Source: Fulvivirga sp. M361
GTDB lineage: Bacteria; Bacteroidota; Bacteroidia; Cytophagales; Cyclobacteriaceae
Length of the DNA: 64,000 nucleotides
Direction of reading: 5' to 3'
Assembly (NCBI RefSeq): GCF_007097395.1
Contig: NZ_VKDC01000008.1
Span: forward strand, 1 to 64,000
Under the pieces are notes generated by a model, which worked only from the letters and a program-made list of their open reading frames with translations, ran no database searches and was not told where the DNA came from. Shown piece by piece: positions 38,181 through 47,630 of the stretch. Numbering within the stretch: position 1 is the first letter of the stretch; every line of letters starts with the position of its first letter. A program made the position numbers and the translations under genes.

Positions 38181-39041
38181 ATGAAAAAGCTATTCTTAGG
38201 CATTGCATTAGGCACATTATTCCTGTCTTGTGCCACTGACAAAGACTACCTGATCACTATTAAAACGGACCATGGCGACATGAAGGCCATCCTTTACGAT
38301 CAAACGCCGAAACACAAAGAGAATTTCCTCAAACTGGCAAAAGAAGGTTTTTTTGACAGCACCCTTTTCCATCGTGTTATCAAAGATTTTATGATCCAGG
38401 GGGGTGACCCTAACTCAAAAAACAGCGCGCCGGGGTCACCGTTGGGTAATGGAGGCCCCGGTTACACGGTACCCGCCGAATTCAATAAGGAGCTTTTTCA
38501 TGAAAAGGGAGCACTGTCCGCTGCACGCCAGGGAGACCGTACCAACCCCAAAAAAGAAAGTAGCGGCAGCCAGTTTTACATCGTTCAGGGGAAGAAATGG
38601 ACAGAAAAAGAACTCTTGACCGATGAAAATAAATTGAACGCCGCCGTACAGCAGTTGGTGGGCCGTAGTGACCAGGATTCCATTCGTCAGCTACTGATGA
38701 ATATCTACCAAACGGAAGGGCCACAGGCCTATGGCAAGAAAATCATAGAAATGAAAGATTATGTGGCCAAGGTGATGCAGGTGAATGTGGATAAAACCAC
38801 TACTCCTGAACGACTAAAGACCTATACTGCTGTGGGAGGCGCACCACATCTTGATGATCAATATACGGTATTTGGTAAAGTGATAGAAGGCCTGGAAGTA
38901 ATCGACAAGATCGCTGACCAGCCTACCAACAGAAGGGATCGTCCGGAAGAAAATATTATGATGATGGTGGAAGTAGAAGAACTGACTAAAAAGAAGATCA
39001 CTAAACTTTATGGGTATGAATACCCGGAAGAAAAAAAGTAG
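38181..39041 (+). CDS. Cyclophilin-type peptidyl-prolyl isomerase lipoprotein with insertion
   Basis: The 286-residue protein has a lipoprotein signal (LFLSC, Cys17). The cyclophilin core is recognisable as VIKDFMIQGGDPN, GGPGYTVPAEFN, GALSAARQGDRTNP, SGSQFYIVQGKKW and DQYTVFGKVIEGLEVID. Between the QFYIV and QYTVFGKV strands is an extra stretch of about 70 residues (LLTDENKLNAAVQQLVGRSD onwards) not seen in minimal cyclophilins. It probably sits in the periplasm, anchored to a membrane, and helps fold exported proteins. The gene follows hemC by 25 bases. Confidence 0.88.
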   Translation: MKKLFLGIALGTLFLSCATDKDYLITIKTDHGDMKAILYDQTPKHKENFLKLAKEGFFDSTLFHRVIKDFMIQGGDPNSKNSAPGSPLGNGGPGYTVPAEFNKELFHEKGALSAARQGDRTNPKKESSGSQFYIVQGKKWTEKELLTDENKLNAAVQQLVGRSDQDSIRQLLMNIYQTEGPQAYGKKIIEMKDYVAKVMQVNVDKTTTPERLKTYTAVGGAPHLDDQYTVFGKVIEGLEVIDKIADQPTNRRDRPEENIMMMVEVEELTKKKITKLYGYEYPEEKK

Positions 39042-39078
39042 TTTCAAGCATTGTACCAAACCCTGGAGATTTACATAA

Positions 39079-39876
39079 GTGCTTAAGTTCATCATCCATG
39101 GAATAGCTATCGCCTTTTTAACAGTGCTCACTCAAGTAGGGGGCATTGTTTATCTGATCGTTTTAGCGCTCTCGAACCGTTATCAACTCAACCTACTCAA
39201 ATCTTCGGGGTTATTTCTAGGTACATATATGGTAGTATGTTTACTCATCCTCCCGTTCCTGGCCCCAATGTTCGGCCGGGTGGCGCTTCCTGTAACGGGA
39301 AACCTTAAACCGCTGAACTATATTACCTGCCTTCTGAACAGGCACTATGTCAGGACAGAGCTCAGGGAACAATTAGTAGGTGTGTCCGACCGGATAAATA
39401 AGCAATTTGAAGGAACCAAAACCAATTACCTGGATGCTAATTTTCCATTTTACGATGGCTTTCCCCTTTTTCCCCATTTAAGTCATAATGACGGCAGAAA
39501 GGTAGACATCGCTTTTTATTATACTAACCAAGAGACTAAAGCCTATTCAAATTCAGCCCCTTCGTTTATTGGCTATGGTATTTATGAAGGACCGGCAGCT
39601 AATGAAACTAATTACCCAAAACAATGCGCCGACAAAGGGTATTGGCAATATGGCTTTTTGAATTACCTGATACCCCACTGGAAAGCAGATAAATTTTCCG
39701 TGGATGTGAAAAGGACCGGAACACTTATTCGTTCATTAGCTACTGACCAGCGAACTTCAAAGATCTTTCTTGAGCCACATTTAAAACAACGGTGGAAACT
39801 CGGTGGCTATAATAAAATAAGGTTTCATGGATGCCAGGCTGTAAGGCATGACGATCATATTCATTTACAACTATGA
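39079..39876 (+). CDS. Membrane protein with a LAS-family peptidase-like domain
   Basis: The 265-residue protein starts at GTG 39079. It has two N-terminal membrane segments (about 8-30 and 46-66) and a soluble domain with the H-x6-D pattern at H136-D143 (HNDGRKVDIAF) and a terminal HxH (DDHIHLQL, H260/H262). This is the metal-ligand layout of LAS-type (lysostaphin, D-Ala-D-Ala, sonic hedgehog) peptidases such as MepA. A cell-wall endopeptidase is therefore possible. I cannot name the family with certainty. It overlaps the next gene by four bases. Confidence 0.6.
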   Translation: MLKFIIHGIAIAFLTVLTQVGGIVYLIVLALSNRYQLNLLKSSGLFLGTYMVVCLLILPFLAPMFGRVALPVTGNLKPLNYITCLLNRHYVRTELREQLVGVSDRINKQFEGTKTNYLDANFPFYDGFPLFPHLSHNDGRKVDIAFYYTNQETKAYSNSAPSFIGYGIYEGPAANETNYPKQCADKGYWQYGFLNYLIPHWKADKFSVDVKRTGTLIRSLATDQRTSKIFLEPHLKQRWKLGGYNKIRFHGCQAVRHDDHIHLQL

Positions 39877-40772
39877 AAATACTAATAACAGGCTCCAATG
39901 GCCTTTTAGGGCAGAAACTTGTGGACCTCTTAAGCGTAAACAAAGCGGTAGAGGTAATAGCCACAGCACGTCATAAGAACCGTTTACCGGAGCATTGGGA
40001 GGGTTACACGTTTGCCGAAATGGACATTACTGATCCAACACAAACCGACGACGTGATCGCTCGTTATCAACCGGATTGTATTATTCATGGCGCCGCCATG
40101 ACCCAGGTAGATGACTGCGAACTCAATCAAGAGGAATGCTGGAAACAGAATGTCACTGCTGTAGAGTACCTCATCCATGCCGCCCAGGGCATAAATGCCC
40201 ATTTCATTTATGTATCCACGGATTTTATTTTCGATGGTCAAAAAGGACCTCTTGATGAAAGTGCTGTGCCGAACCCCATCAACTATTACGGCGAGTCGAA
40301 GCAGGAAGCAGAAAGGCTTGTTCAGCAAAGCGGACTGGACTATGCTATTATAAGAACAGTGCTGGTATATGGCATTACCCATGACATGAGCCGGTCCAAT
40401 ATTGTACTTTGGGTAAAGAACAGTCTCGAATCAGGTAAATCCATCCAGGTAGTCAATGACCAATGGAGAACGCCTACACTGGCCGAAGACCTGGCCATGG
40501 GATGCTACCTGGCGGCTCACCATAAGGCTTGTGGCATTTACCACATCAGTAGTGATGAAATGCTTACTCCTTATGACATTGCCATGAAAACGGCCCATTT
40601 CTTCCAACTGGATGCTTCGCTCATTAACAAAACCGATGGTTCCCGGTTTACACAGCCTGCCAAAAGGCCACCTAAGACAGGGTTTATCATTAAAAAAGCC
40701 AGAAAAGACCTGGGGTTTGCCCCTCATACTTTTAATGAAGGGCTGGCGCTAATGGCCAAACAAATGAGATAA
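39873..40772 (+). CDS. RmlD-like NAD(P)-dependent sugar reductase
   Basis: The 299-residue SDR protein has the Rossmann motif ITGSNGLLGQKLVDLL, a Thr/Ser-Tyr-x3-Lys catalytic set (YVSTDFIFDG and YYGESKQEAE) and a substrate half with VVNDQWRTPTLAEDLA. It is in the dTDP-4-dehydrorhamnose reductase family, which makes deoxysugar nucleotides. No rfbABC genes are next to it, so the actual substrate is not fixed. The start overlaps the previous stop by four bases. Confidence 0.8.
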   Translation: MKILITGSNGLLGQKLVDLLSVNKAVEVIATARHKNRLPEHWEGYTFAEMDITDPTQTDDVIARYQPDCIIHGAAMTQVDDCELNQEECWKQNVTAVEYLIHAAQGINAHFIYVSTDFIFDGQKGPLDESAVPNPINYYGESKQEAERLVQQSGLDYAIIRTVLVYGITHDMSRSNIVLWVKNSLESGKSIQVVNDQWRTPTLAEDLAMGCYLAAHHKACGIYHISSDEMLTPYDIAMKTAHFFQLDASLINKTDGSRFTQPAKRPPKTGFIIKKARKDLGFAPHTFNEGLALMAKQMR

Positions 40773-40786
40773 TTCATATCATTTTT

Positions 40787-41338
40787 CTAATCCATCCTAA
40801 CCAGCAAATCAGTCCATTCTTCATGATCCGCCAGAGATTGGCCGGATAGCTCGACTGGCTTTTCCTGAGGTTTCTTATTTTCCTGGTGAACAGATAAATA
40901 TACAGGTACCTCAACGATACGCTCTAAAAACACCGTATCAGCTCTTTGTACTATAAAAACGGTATCTACCACCGGTTCGGCAGCGATGGTCACAGTTTTT
41001 TGTACGATCACTTGTCTTTCAGGCACGGCAAAGAACACCACAAAGATCCCCATGATCAATAGCAGAACTCCTATGTAAGCTGGCATTTTATAGTTCAGCA
41101 CACGGACCCATAACGGTTTGTGTTTTGATTTCATCCGGGTCACCAGCGACTGCCTGACATGGGCACTAACAGCCATTTTTTCCTCACGGGCCGCAGTTTT
41201 CACTATGTGGCTTAACGGATGAAACACTTCTTCTCCACCTAATTCAGCTTCTACCCACTCTCTTTCTTCAGCAGTGAGCTCATCATATCGCTTGGTAGTC
41301 AGAAGGTGGTCCAGTTTTTCAGAATGTTTATTTTCCAT
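40787..41338 (-). CDS. Probable anti-sigma factor (membrane-anchored)
   Basis: The 183-residue protein has a soluble acidic N-terminus (LTAEEREWVEAELGGEE) and one membrane segment at about 88-107 (MPAYIGVLLLIMGIFVVFF). A periplasmic tail of charged, repetitive character follows. The gene starts inside the sigma factor's last codons (11-base overlap), the usual arrangement for an anti-sigma partner. No zinc-binding HxxxCxxC motif of the ZAS type is visible, so it is a divergent form. Confidence 0.65.
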   Translation of the reverse strand: MENKHSEKLDHLLTTKRYDELTAEEREWVEAELGGEEVFHPLSHIVKTAAREEKMAVSAHVRQSLVTRMKSKHKPLWVRVLNYKMPAYIGVLLLIMGIFVVFFAVPERQVIVQKTVTIAAEPVVDTVFIVQRADTVFLERIVEVPVYLSVHQENKKPQEKPVELSGQSLADHEEWTDLLVRMD

Positions 41339-41933
41339 TTTCTTTCATCATTACGTTTTGATCTGCACTCATAGACTTTAATAGCCGTTTTTTTATATAA
41401 TGCAACCTGGATTTAATGGTCCCCTCGGATGTTTCAAAAACGGCCGCCAGCTCTTTGATAGAAAGCTGTTGCTGATATCGCAGTAAAAATAGTTGCCGCC
41501 TGTCTTCTTCCAGGTCATTCAGCCTATGATGTAGCTCATCTTTTAGTATTTTTTCATCCATTTTTTGATCGACGTCAGGATGATGTACATGATTCCCATT
41601 CAGTTGGTCCCGGTAATCCATTTCAAACTGCCTTTTTCGATAAGCATTCTTACACATATTGGACGCCACCTGAAACAACCACGGTGCAAGAGCCCGGTCG
41701 GCGTTATACACGTCCGGCCTTTCGATGATCCTGGTAAATAAGTCATGGACAAAGTCTTCAGCCATCGTATCATCTGACCATAGCATTCTGTAGAAAAAAG
41801 CCTTCATCCTACCTGCATACCTGTCGTATACGACTTCAAACGCACGATGGTCCCCGTTTTTCACCAAGACCATCAATTGCTCATCTGATTTGTTTTTATA
41901 GGATTTAAAAAGTCTCAACAAGTTACTCTTCAA
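41328..41933 (-). CDS. ECF-type RNA polymerase sigma factor
   Basis: The 201-residue protein has region 2 (AFEVVYDRYAGRMKAFFYRML, then DLFTRIIERPDVY and ALAPWLFQVASNMCKNAYRK) and region 4 (LRYQQQLSIKELAAVFETSE, GTIKSRLHYIKKRLL). It should direct polymerase to a specialised promoter set when released by the adjacent anti-sigma protein. It overlaps both its upstream and downstream neighbours by 11 bases, so it is strictly co-translated with them. Confidence 0.92.
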   Translation of the reverse strand: MKSNLLRLFKSYKNKSDEQLMVLVKNGDHRAFEVVYDRYAGRMKAFFYRMLWSDDTMAEDFVHDLFTRIIERPDVYNADRALAPWLFQVASNMCKNAYRKRQFEMDYRDQLNGNHVHHPDVDQKMDEKILKDELHHRLNDLEEDRRQLFLLRYQQQLSIKELAAVFETSEGTIKSRLHYIKKRLLKSMSADQNVMMKENGK

Positions 41934-43932
41934 TTACCTCCATAAATGGTCTGAATCCCACCGTTATATCCGAGCCTTCGTAAGTATTAACGCTGGTTAT
42001 CGTACTTTCATCTGGCACATGGTTCCAACTGCCGCCCATGGCTTTCCCGTCTTCATCAATCATCTCCCCGACATTTCCTATGACATCAAATAACCCCAAC
42101 TCATTGGGAAAATAGGTTCCAGTCGGGGACATAAGTGACCACCCGTCCCCTTTAATTCCGATTGGGCACAGGATCTCTTCAGGTGCTTTTATATTGGCCA
42201 GATAACAGTCCTTATGGTTGATAATGCTATTTCTTAACTCAAAGTCGCGCATACCCCATGGGTAACTTACAGTAAAATCCGCCAGGTCACGCAAAGCCCT
42301 GGATTTCTTTTTACCATCTGCGCCCGGATACACATTGACTATATTCTCCCGTAAGTTCCATGATGTAAATTCTTTATACCCCAGTGCGGCCATCGTCCAT
42401 TCTTTTTGGGTAGGGAGTCTGAAACGCACTCGTTTGTATGCTCTGTCAGCTTGTTGATTGTACTGAAAAGTAAGCCATTGGCAATATGCCTTAGCGGCTT
42501 CAAAGGTCATGTCGATAGCCGGATACCTCCAAACGTCATCCATTTTGGACTTCGAAACCCTGGCAGCCTGGGCATTTACCGGGCTATAGTGATACCCGCT
42601 AAGAAACGTACCTGTAAATTCATCATACTTTGACAGATCGGCCTTTGACTTTTCGTACAGTTCGGTGTAACCGTTCTGCCGTAAATAATCCAGGAAAAAC
42701 CAATACTCTTTGTTGGTCAACTCCATTTGTGAGGCATAGAGATTGCCTTTAATCCTCATCATACTTCTGTCCAACTCCTTAATATCTAATTTCACAGGTT
42801 TGAAACGCACGTTCTTCTTATCACTACGGCTATCCAGAAGCATGGTCACACGATTTTTTATTTGAGACCGGTCTGCCAGTGTAAGTATCATATCCTGCCA
42901 TTTTTGTGCATATTCAGCGTTGCCTGTATTGTCATAGTATTCTTTGAGTAAGAAGAATGGAAGGATGTAATTTGCCTCATACACTTTTCCCGTAGCTGTT
43001 TTAGGCTCTCCATTCAGGTCTAAGGTCAAATAATCAATCAGAAACCGGGTTTCAATATTCTCTTTAAGCATCTTATAGTGATCGAATACCTTTTCACTAT
43101 GAAGAGAGGTAAGACCTACCACATAAAGCCTTTCCTCCATACCATTGACCTGATCATTAGGTAGTGTGAGTGCGTAAAAAAAGTTGTCATCAGGATTTAA
43201 ACCCGGTAACCTGCTGATAAACTCTCTGTATGCCGTTGATGTTACTTTTTCTTTCCCATTCAGCTGATTCTCCATCATCCAATGGGTCAGGTAATCAGGG
43301 TTTTTGGCCAGGTCAATATCTAATACTCTCACATCCTGGCGTACCTTCAGTACATCCTGAAGAAGCCAGACGGGCACCGTGGCCGTTTCTCCCTGAACTA
43401 CCAGTATACCTTTATCTCCTACTGACATCAGTTCATTGTATGAATAATTTAATAAACTAGGATAGATAACTTTTCTATCGGACAGTTCTTCTAACAGTTT
43501 TTTTCTTTGAGGCCGGTCTCCAAGCACTTCAGCCATTAGAATACGCTCTGATAATAACTTCTCAGTGTCCGGAGCTTTCTGTATTGCCAAACTCAATTCT
43601 TCTATACCTTCGTCACTCCATCCAAGCATTTGAGACCTGGCATAATGCGCTTCATGGGTGTTTTCAAATTTCAGACTTATCTCGCCTGCCACAGCTGACA
43701 GTTCCTGTGCTGTGGCCCCGGCATATTGCATGGCTTTAAAGTATTCCAGCCAGCCCATTCTATCCTCAGGCTTTTCAGCAAGGTAGGATTGCCAGGACCG
43801 CACTTTTTCCTCATACCAGTCACGCGCCTGGATCTCGGTTAACTTGGAAGGTATATTTTTCGGCCGTTCGACGGTTGCGGCTACCAGCGAACCTATGGGG
43901 ACAAACAAGGCAATGATCAGTTTTAATAGCAT
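41923..43932 (-). CDS. SUMF1/formylglycine-enzyme-domain secreted protein
   Basis: The 669-residue protein has a signal peptide (IALFVPIGSLVAA) and an unrecognised 370-residue N-terminal region with short TPR-like repeats (WLEYFKAMQYAGATAQELSA). A C-terminal SUMF1/FGE-sulfatase domain follows (NKEYWFFLDYLR, WRYPAIDMTFEAAKAYCQWL, FRLPTQKEWTMAALGYKE, LGLFDVIGNVGEMIDE). That fold occurs in formylglycine-generating enzymes and in GldJ/GldK-type gliding lipoproteins. No Cys pair of a true FGE is evident, so a structural role is likelier. It overlaps the sigma factor gene by 11 bases and is first in the operon. Confidence 0.75.
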   Translation of the reverse strand: MLLKLIIALFVPIGSLVAATVERPKNIPSKLTEIQARDWYEEKVRSWQSYLAEKPEDRMGWLEYFKAMQYAGATAQELSAVAGEISLKFENTHEAHYARSQMLGWSDEGIEELSLAIQKAPDTEKLLSERILMAEVLGDRPQRKKLLEELSDRKVIYPSLLNYSYNELMSVGDKGILVVQGETATVPVWLLQDVLKVRQDVRVLDIDLAKNPDYLTHWMMENQLNGKEKVTSTAYREFISRLPGLNPDDNFFYALTLPNDQVNGMEERLYVVGLTSLHSEKVFDHYKMLKENIETRFLIDYLTLDLNGEPKTATGKVYEANYILPFFLLKEYYDNTGNAEYAQKWQDMILTLADRSQIKNRVTMLLDSRSDKKNVRFKPVKLDIKELDRSMMRIKGNLYASQMELTNKEYWFFLDYLRQNGYTELYEKSKADLSKYDEFTGTFLSGYHYSPVNAQAARVSKSKMDDVWRYPAIDMTFEAAKAYCQWLTFQYNQQADRAYKRVRFRLPTQKEWTMAALGYKEFTSWNLRENIVNVYPGADGKKKSRALRDLADFTVSYPWGMRDFELRNSIINHKDCYLANIKAPEEILCPIGIKGDGWSLMSPTGTYFPNELGLFDVIGNVGEMIDEDGKAMGGSWNHVPDESTITSVNTYEGSDITVGFRPFMEVIEE

Positions 43933-44243
43933 AGTGCAATATTTTGTGAATGACTGTGTGAATCACTAAGTAGTACACTTGAAGAACATCGGGGTTCAAT
44001 CACAGCTCATTTTTTTCAATGCTGTGCATGACAGCCGATGATACCCGCCATTCCAAAGAAGAAATAAGCAATACTTCAGGCCGCTGTCATTACATGCCAT
44101 CCAGTCAAAATCTTTAAATATGGAAACTACTGTTGATGAAAACCCGGCATTTCATTGACAACTCATATTTTGCCTTAAAGTGAGTTATACTACTTGGGTA
44201 TGGCAATAATTAGTTACTCTCTAAGATCAGGAAATCCGTTATT
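43933..44243. other. Intergenic stretch of about 310 bases
   Basis: No open frame, tRNA or clear hairpin is seen. It must hold the promoter of the SUMF1-sigma-anti-sigma operon and possibly a terminator for the transporter operon; neither is evident by eye. Confidence 0.4.
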
Positions 44244-44351
44244 TCACTCTTTCTCGCGTTCTTTTTTGATAGCCTGGCTTAAAAAGAAGATAAAGCCTCC
44301 AACGACTACTCCTAAAATAAATACCATTGCGAAGATGGATGAAAGACTCAT
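44244..44351 (-). CDS. MetS-family small subunit of an NSS transporter
   Basis: This 35-residue gene was found by reading the strand directly after the transporter. Its start overlaps the transporter stop as ATGA. The peptide starts MSLSSIFAMVFILGVVVGGF and ends FFLSQAIKKEREKE, a single membrane helix followed by a charged tail. It matches the MetS small subunit that accompanies MetP-type sodium-dependent amino-acid transporters and supports their activity. Start at 44351, stop TGA at 44244-44246. Confidence 0.85.
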   Translation of the reverse strand: MSLSSIFAMVFILGVVVGGFIFFLSQAIKKEREKE

Positions 44352-45856
44352 ACTGTTTTCTTTACAAATGTTCTGTACAGGTATCGGTTGGTGAATATCC
44401 CTACCAGCAATACTACCACCCATTGGGTTACAATAGAAGCATTGCTATAGACGTCAAATACATTCCAGTTGCCTTCAGCGTCCCACCATGGATAGGATGA
44501 ATACCCCTGGCTCATCCACCAATAGACCAGGAAAACACCCAGGCCGACATTAAAGATCAACGCCCAGCTGAAATACTGTGTAGGAATGGAAAAATCAGAA
44601 TCCGTGTCTATAAACTCTTTTTTGAATTTACCCGGACCATATTTTAGTACGGCAATTATGATTAACAAGCCCGTAACAATAAGCCCAATACCCCATACCC
44701 AGTCCTGGTTATTAAAAAAGTCAAGGGAGTAAGCGGAAGGCAAGCCAAAAATGACACAAAATATTCCAGCCCGGATCGCTGCGGACTTCCTGGTAAATCC
44801 CATGTCATGTAAATTACTGATGAACAATTCAAGCATAGGAAGCAGAGAACTGAAAGCGGCCATAAAAAACGCTAAAAAGAACACTACAGAAAGTATGGCT
44901 CCGCCTGTAAACGTTGAAAACAGCCTGGGAATGATGGTAAATGTCAAGGCCTGGTTCCCACTTTGAAGGAACGAAATAGCCTCCGCATCACTCGCAGATA
45001 ACGCAAATACAGCCGGCAATATGGCCATGCCCGCCATAAGAGAAGCGGTATTATTGCCGAACCCGCCTATAAATGTATTGAGTACCACATCTTCCTTTTT
45101 CCTGGAATACGACGAAATGGTAATGATCAGTCCCCATCCGGCACCGGTAGACCATGCGGACTGCGACAACGCTTCTATCCATATCGTAGGGTCGGAAAAC
45201 TGGTTGAAATCTACAGAAAACATATACTCCAGCCCTTTGAAGCCATTTTCCATACTCAGGGACAAAGCTGTGATAATAACAAGTAAGCCGAATAAGCTTG
45301 GTATCAATACTTTATTGGCCTTTTCCAGTCCTTTTTGGATGCCTTTTATCAGTACTACGATCCCTATGATAACAGCTACGGAGAAAAGTATAACAGTCAA
45401 ATGACTCCCATTGGAAATACTCTGCCAGTACTCATTAAGGTACTCCGGGTTCTTTTCGAGGCGTCCGGCAATGGTTGGTGTCCCTGCCATGAAAGAATAC
45501 AGGTTTTCCAGCGACAGCCCCAGGTAACGTAAGGCCCAACCGGTAACTACCGAATAATAAAAGGCAATACCCAGCGTACATGCGGTAATGAAAAAACCAC
45601 CCCAGGCCATTTTTTTTCCGGCAAGCTGGCTAAAACCACCAATTACACCCTGGTGATATTTCTTTCCAATAGAAAACTCAGCCATCATCAGAGGAATGGA
45701 CCATACCAAAAGGAAGAAGATCCACAATAGTAGGAAAGCGCCTCCGTACTGCCCGGCCAGCCGGGGAAATCTCCACAGGTTACCAGCGCCTATGGCCATT
45801 CCTAAAGAAGCAAGGATAATTCCCCACCGGTTACTAAATTCCTCCGTTTTACGCAC
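44348..45856 (-). CDS. Sodium-dependent NSS-family transporter
   Basis: The 502-residue protein has about 12 membrane segments. It opens RWGIILASLGMAIGAGNLWRFPRLAGQYGGAF, the helix-1 signature of neurotransmitter:sodium symporters. Further signatures are LSQSAWSTGAGWGLIITISSY and FSSLLPMLELF. The start is GTG (VRKTEEF); upstream in-frame sequence is stopped. Bacterial members import amino acids such as methionine or alanine; the MetS-like peptide next to it points to the MetP subgroup. The two genes are translationally coupled. Confidence 0.9.
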   Translation of the reverse strand: MRKTEEFSNRWGIILASLGMAIGAGNLWRFPRLAGQYGGAFLLLWIFFLLVWSIPLMMAEFSIGKKYHQGVIGGFSQLAGKKMAWGGFFITACTLGIAFYYSVVTGWALRYLGLSLENLYSFMAGTPTIAGRLEKNPEYLNEYWQSISNGSHLTVILFSVAVIIGIVVLIKGIQKGLEKANKVLIPSLFGLLVIITALSLSMENGFKGLEYMFSVDFNQFSDPTIWIEALSQSAWSTGAGWGLIITISSYSRKKEDVVLNTFIGGFGNNTASLMAGMAILPAVFALSASDAEAISFLQSGNQALTFTIIPRLFSTFTGGAILSVVFFLAFFMAAFSSLLPMLELFISNLHDMGFTRKSAAIRAGIFCVIFGLPSAYSLDFFNNQDWVWGIGLIVTGLLIIIAVLKYGPGKFKKEFIDTDSDFSIPTQYFSWALIFNVGLGVFLVYWWMSQGYSSYPWWDAEGNWNVFDVYSNASIVTQWVVVLLVGIFTNRYLYRTFVKKTV

Positions 45857-45945
45857 TACTCTTTTAAGTTGGCGTTAATGATAGAGAAAAAAAAGCAAAC
45901 GAACGAATTGGAAAGTGTTAATCAAATGTAATGTCCTGGAACGAC

Positions 45946-47553
45946 CTAGTCAAAAAGCTCGTGTATGGGTTGCCCCGTAACGCCATTAGGTAATTTGATC
46001 TCAAGCATCATAGAAAGCGTAGGTACAATATCTGTAATAGGATGATATTTAACCGAAGATCCTTGTTTGATCCCTGCTCCGTACCAAAGCATAGGTACAT
46101 GTGTATCGTAGCTGTAAGGCGAACCATGTGAAGTACCCACTTTACGACTTGTCGCTAACCATCCGGGACGTAGCGCGTACAATACGTCGCCTGAACGGCT
46201 TTGATTATATCCTCTTACCATCATTCCTTTTACTCCGGAGGTGTTAAAATCCATAGTTCTAAGTGTTGAAGCTGCATAGCACTCTGCCACGCCTTCTATA
46301 CTTATCAGGAATTCAACCAGTTCTTCCTGTACATCACTCAAAGAGAGTCCCTTAGACCTTACCTGATCCCTGTTCAGAAAAAGTTGATTATTACTGATGG
46401 TCTCTACCCAGTCAGCATCTTCATATTTCTGATCCATAAATGCCTCAACCAGCTTTTTAACGTCTATTTGAAAATATCCGGATTGTACTTTGTTATCTAT
46501 CAAGAACTGAGGCACATCTACTACAGCATGATCAGCGGTTAGAAATACGGTGTAGTTTCCTTCACCTACTTTCTGATCCAGTGCCTTGAGCAAAGCACTA
46601 ATATTTTTATCCAGCCGAAGATAAGTATCTTCTACTTCCACTGAATTAGGCCCAAATTGATGACCGATGTAATCGGTAGAAGAATAACTAATGGCCAGAA
46701 AATCGGTATAATCTCCCTGTCCTAATTGTTCTCCATCCACGGCAGCCAGGGCAGCCTCGGTAAGAAAATCATTACCAAACGGACTGGAAGGCAAACGAGC
46801 ATATTTCTTATCCCCGGGTAACTTTGACATATCATATGGAAACACCGGATCTTTGTCTCCTGATCTCACCTCATAAGGGGCATCATCAGGGCCGCTGGCT
46901 GTGTAGGTAGCCAGGTCATAAAGGGTAGACCAGGTTTGTTTCATGTAGCGGTCTGCTAATTTCTTTTTATTGAATTTTTGTACCCACTCCGGCAGTTCTT
47001 CATGATAGTAGGTACTGGTTATAAAGCCTCCGGTAGTATTGTCATACCAGTAAGCCTCTCCTGTATGGCCTGCCGGAAATATAGCTCCACGGTCTTTAAT
47101 AGAAAGTCCAACTACTTTGGATCGCATCTGGTTTGAAAATCGCAGTTCGTCCGTAATGGAGGTTACCAGCATATTTTTTGGTGACATCTCGCCTTTATCG
47201 GAACTACTACCTACGGTTTGTACACTTTTATCTGAGGCGCAATAAACGCCATCTTTTGACACGTGATCATACCAGCTATTGGCAATTACGCCGTGAATGG
47301 CTGGTGTAGTACCTGTATAAACAGAGGTATGCCCAGGCCCTGTGTAGGTCGGGACGTAATTAAAATGAGCATTTTTGAAGTGATAACCTTCTTTCATCAA
47401 CCGGTTAAAACCACCCTCTTCAAAGCGCTCGCCAAAACGCCAGAGGTACTCCTGCCGCATTTGGTCCACAATAATTCCTACAACAAGCCTGGGCTGTTGT
47501 GCAAATGATAAGGTAGTAATAAATAGGCCTATAACAACACTAAATGCTCTCAT
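45946..47553 (-). CDS. pafA: PafA-type alkaline phosphatase
   Basis: I use the ATG at 47553 (MRAFSVVIGLFITTLSFAQ) because the longer frame needs TTG at 47580, which overlaps the -7 promoter element. The mature enzyme (about 515 residues) has LVVGIIVDQMRQEYLWRF, the Thr nucleophile in PTYTGPGHTS (Thr71), Asn92 in HGVIANSWYD, and the K153/R155 pair in SIKDRGAIF, which is the PafA set. Metal ligands appear in STDYIGHQFGP and FLTADHAVVD. It is an exported phosphomonoesterase that frees phosphate. Confidence 0.9.
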   Translation of the reverse strand: MRAFSVVIGLFITTLSFAQQPRLVVGIIVDQMRQEYLWRFGERFEEGGFNRLMKEGYHFKNAHFNYVPTYTGPGHTSVYTGTTPAIHGVIANSWYDHVSKDGVYCASDKSVQTVGSSSDKGEMSPKNMLVTSITDELRFSNQMRSKVVGLSIKDRGAIFPAGHTGEAYWYDNTTGGFITSTYYHEELPEWVQKFNKKKLADRYMKQTWSTLYDLATYTASGPDDAPYEVRSGDKDPVFPYDMSKLPGDKKYARLPSSPFGNDFLTEAALAAVDGEQLGQGDYTDFLAISYSSTDYIGHQFGPNSVEVEDTYLRLDKNISALLKALDQKVGEGNYTVFLTADHAVVDVPQFLIDNKVQSGYFQIDVKKLVEAFMDQKYEDADWVETISNNQLFLNRDQVRSKGLSLSDVQEELVEFLISIEGVAECYAASTLRTMDFNTSGVKGMMVRGYNQSRSGDVLYALRPGWLATSRKVGTSHGSPYSYDTHVPMLWYGAGIKQGSSVKYHPITDIVPTLSMMLEIKLPNGVTGQPIHELFD

Positions 47554-47577
47554 TGATTTGGGATGAATTTTAAAACG

Positions 47578-47585
47578 CAAATTTA
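47578..47585 (-). promoter_or_regulatory. -7 element before pafA
   Basis: Read on the minus strand this is TAAATTTG, fitting TAnnTTTG. Transcription would begin about 7 bases further on, leaving a short leader before the ATG at 47553. No -33 TTG is found at 19 bases (one lies at 23). Confidence 0.5.
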
Positions 47586-47630
47586 ATGATAAGTGGTTTA
47601 AATCGAATCAACCAGCATATTAATTGTAAG

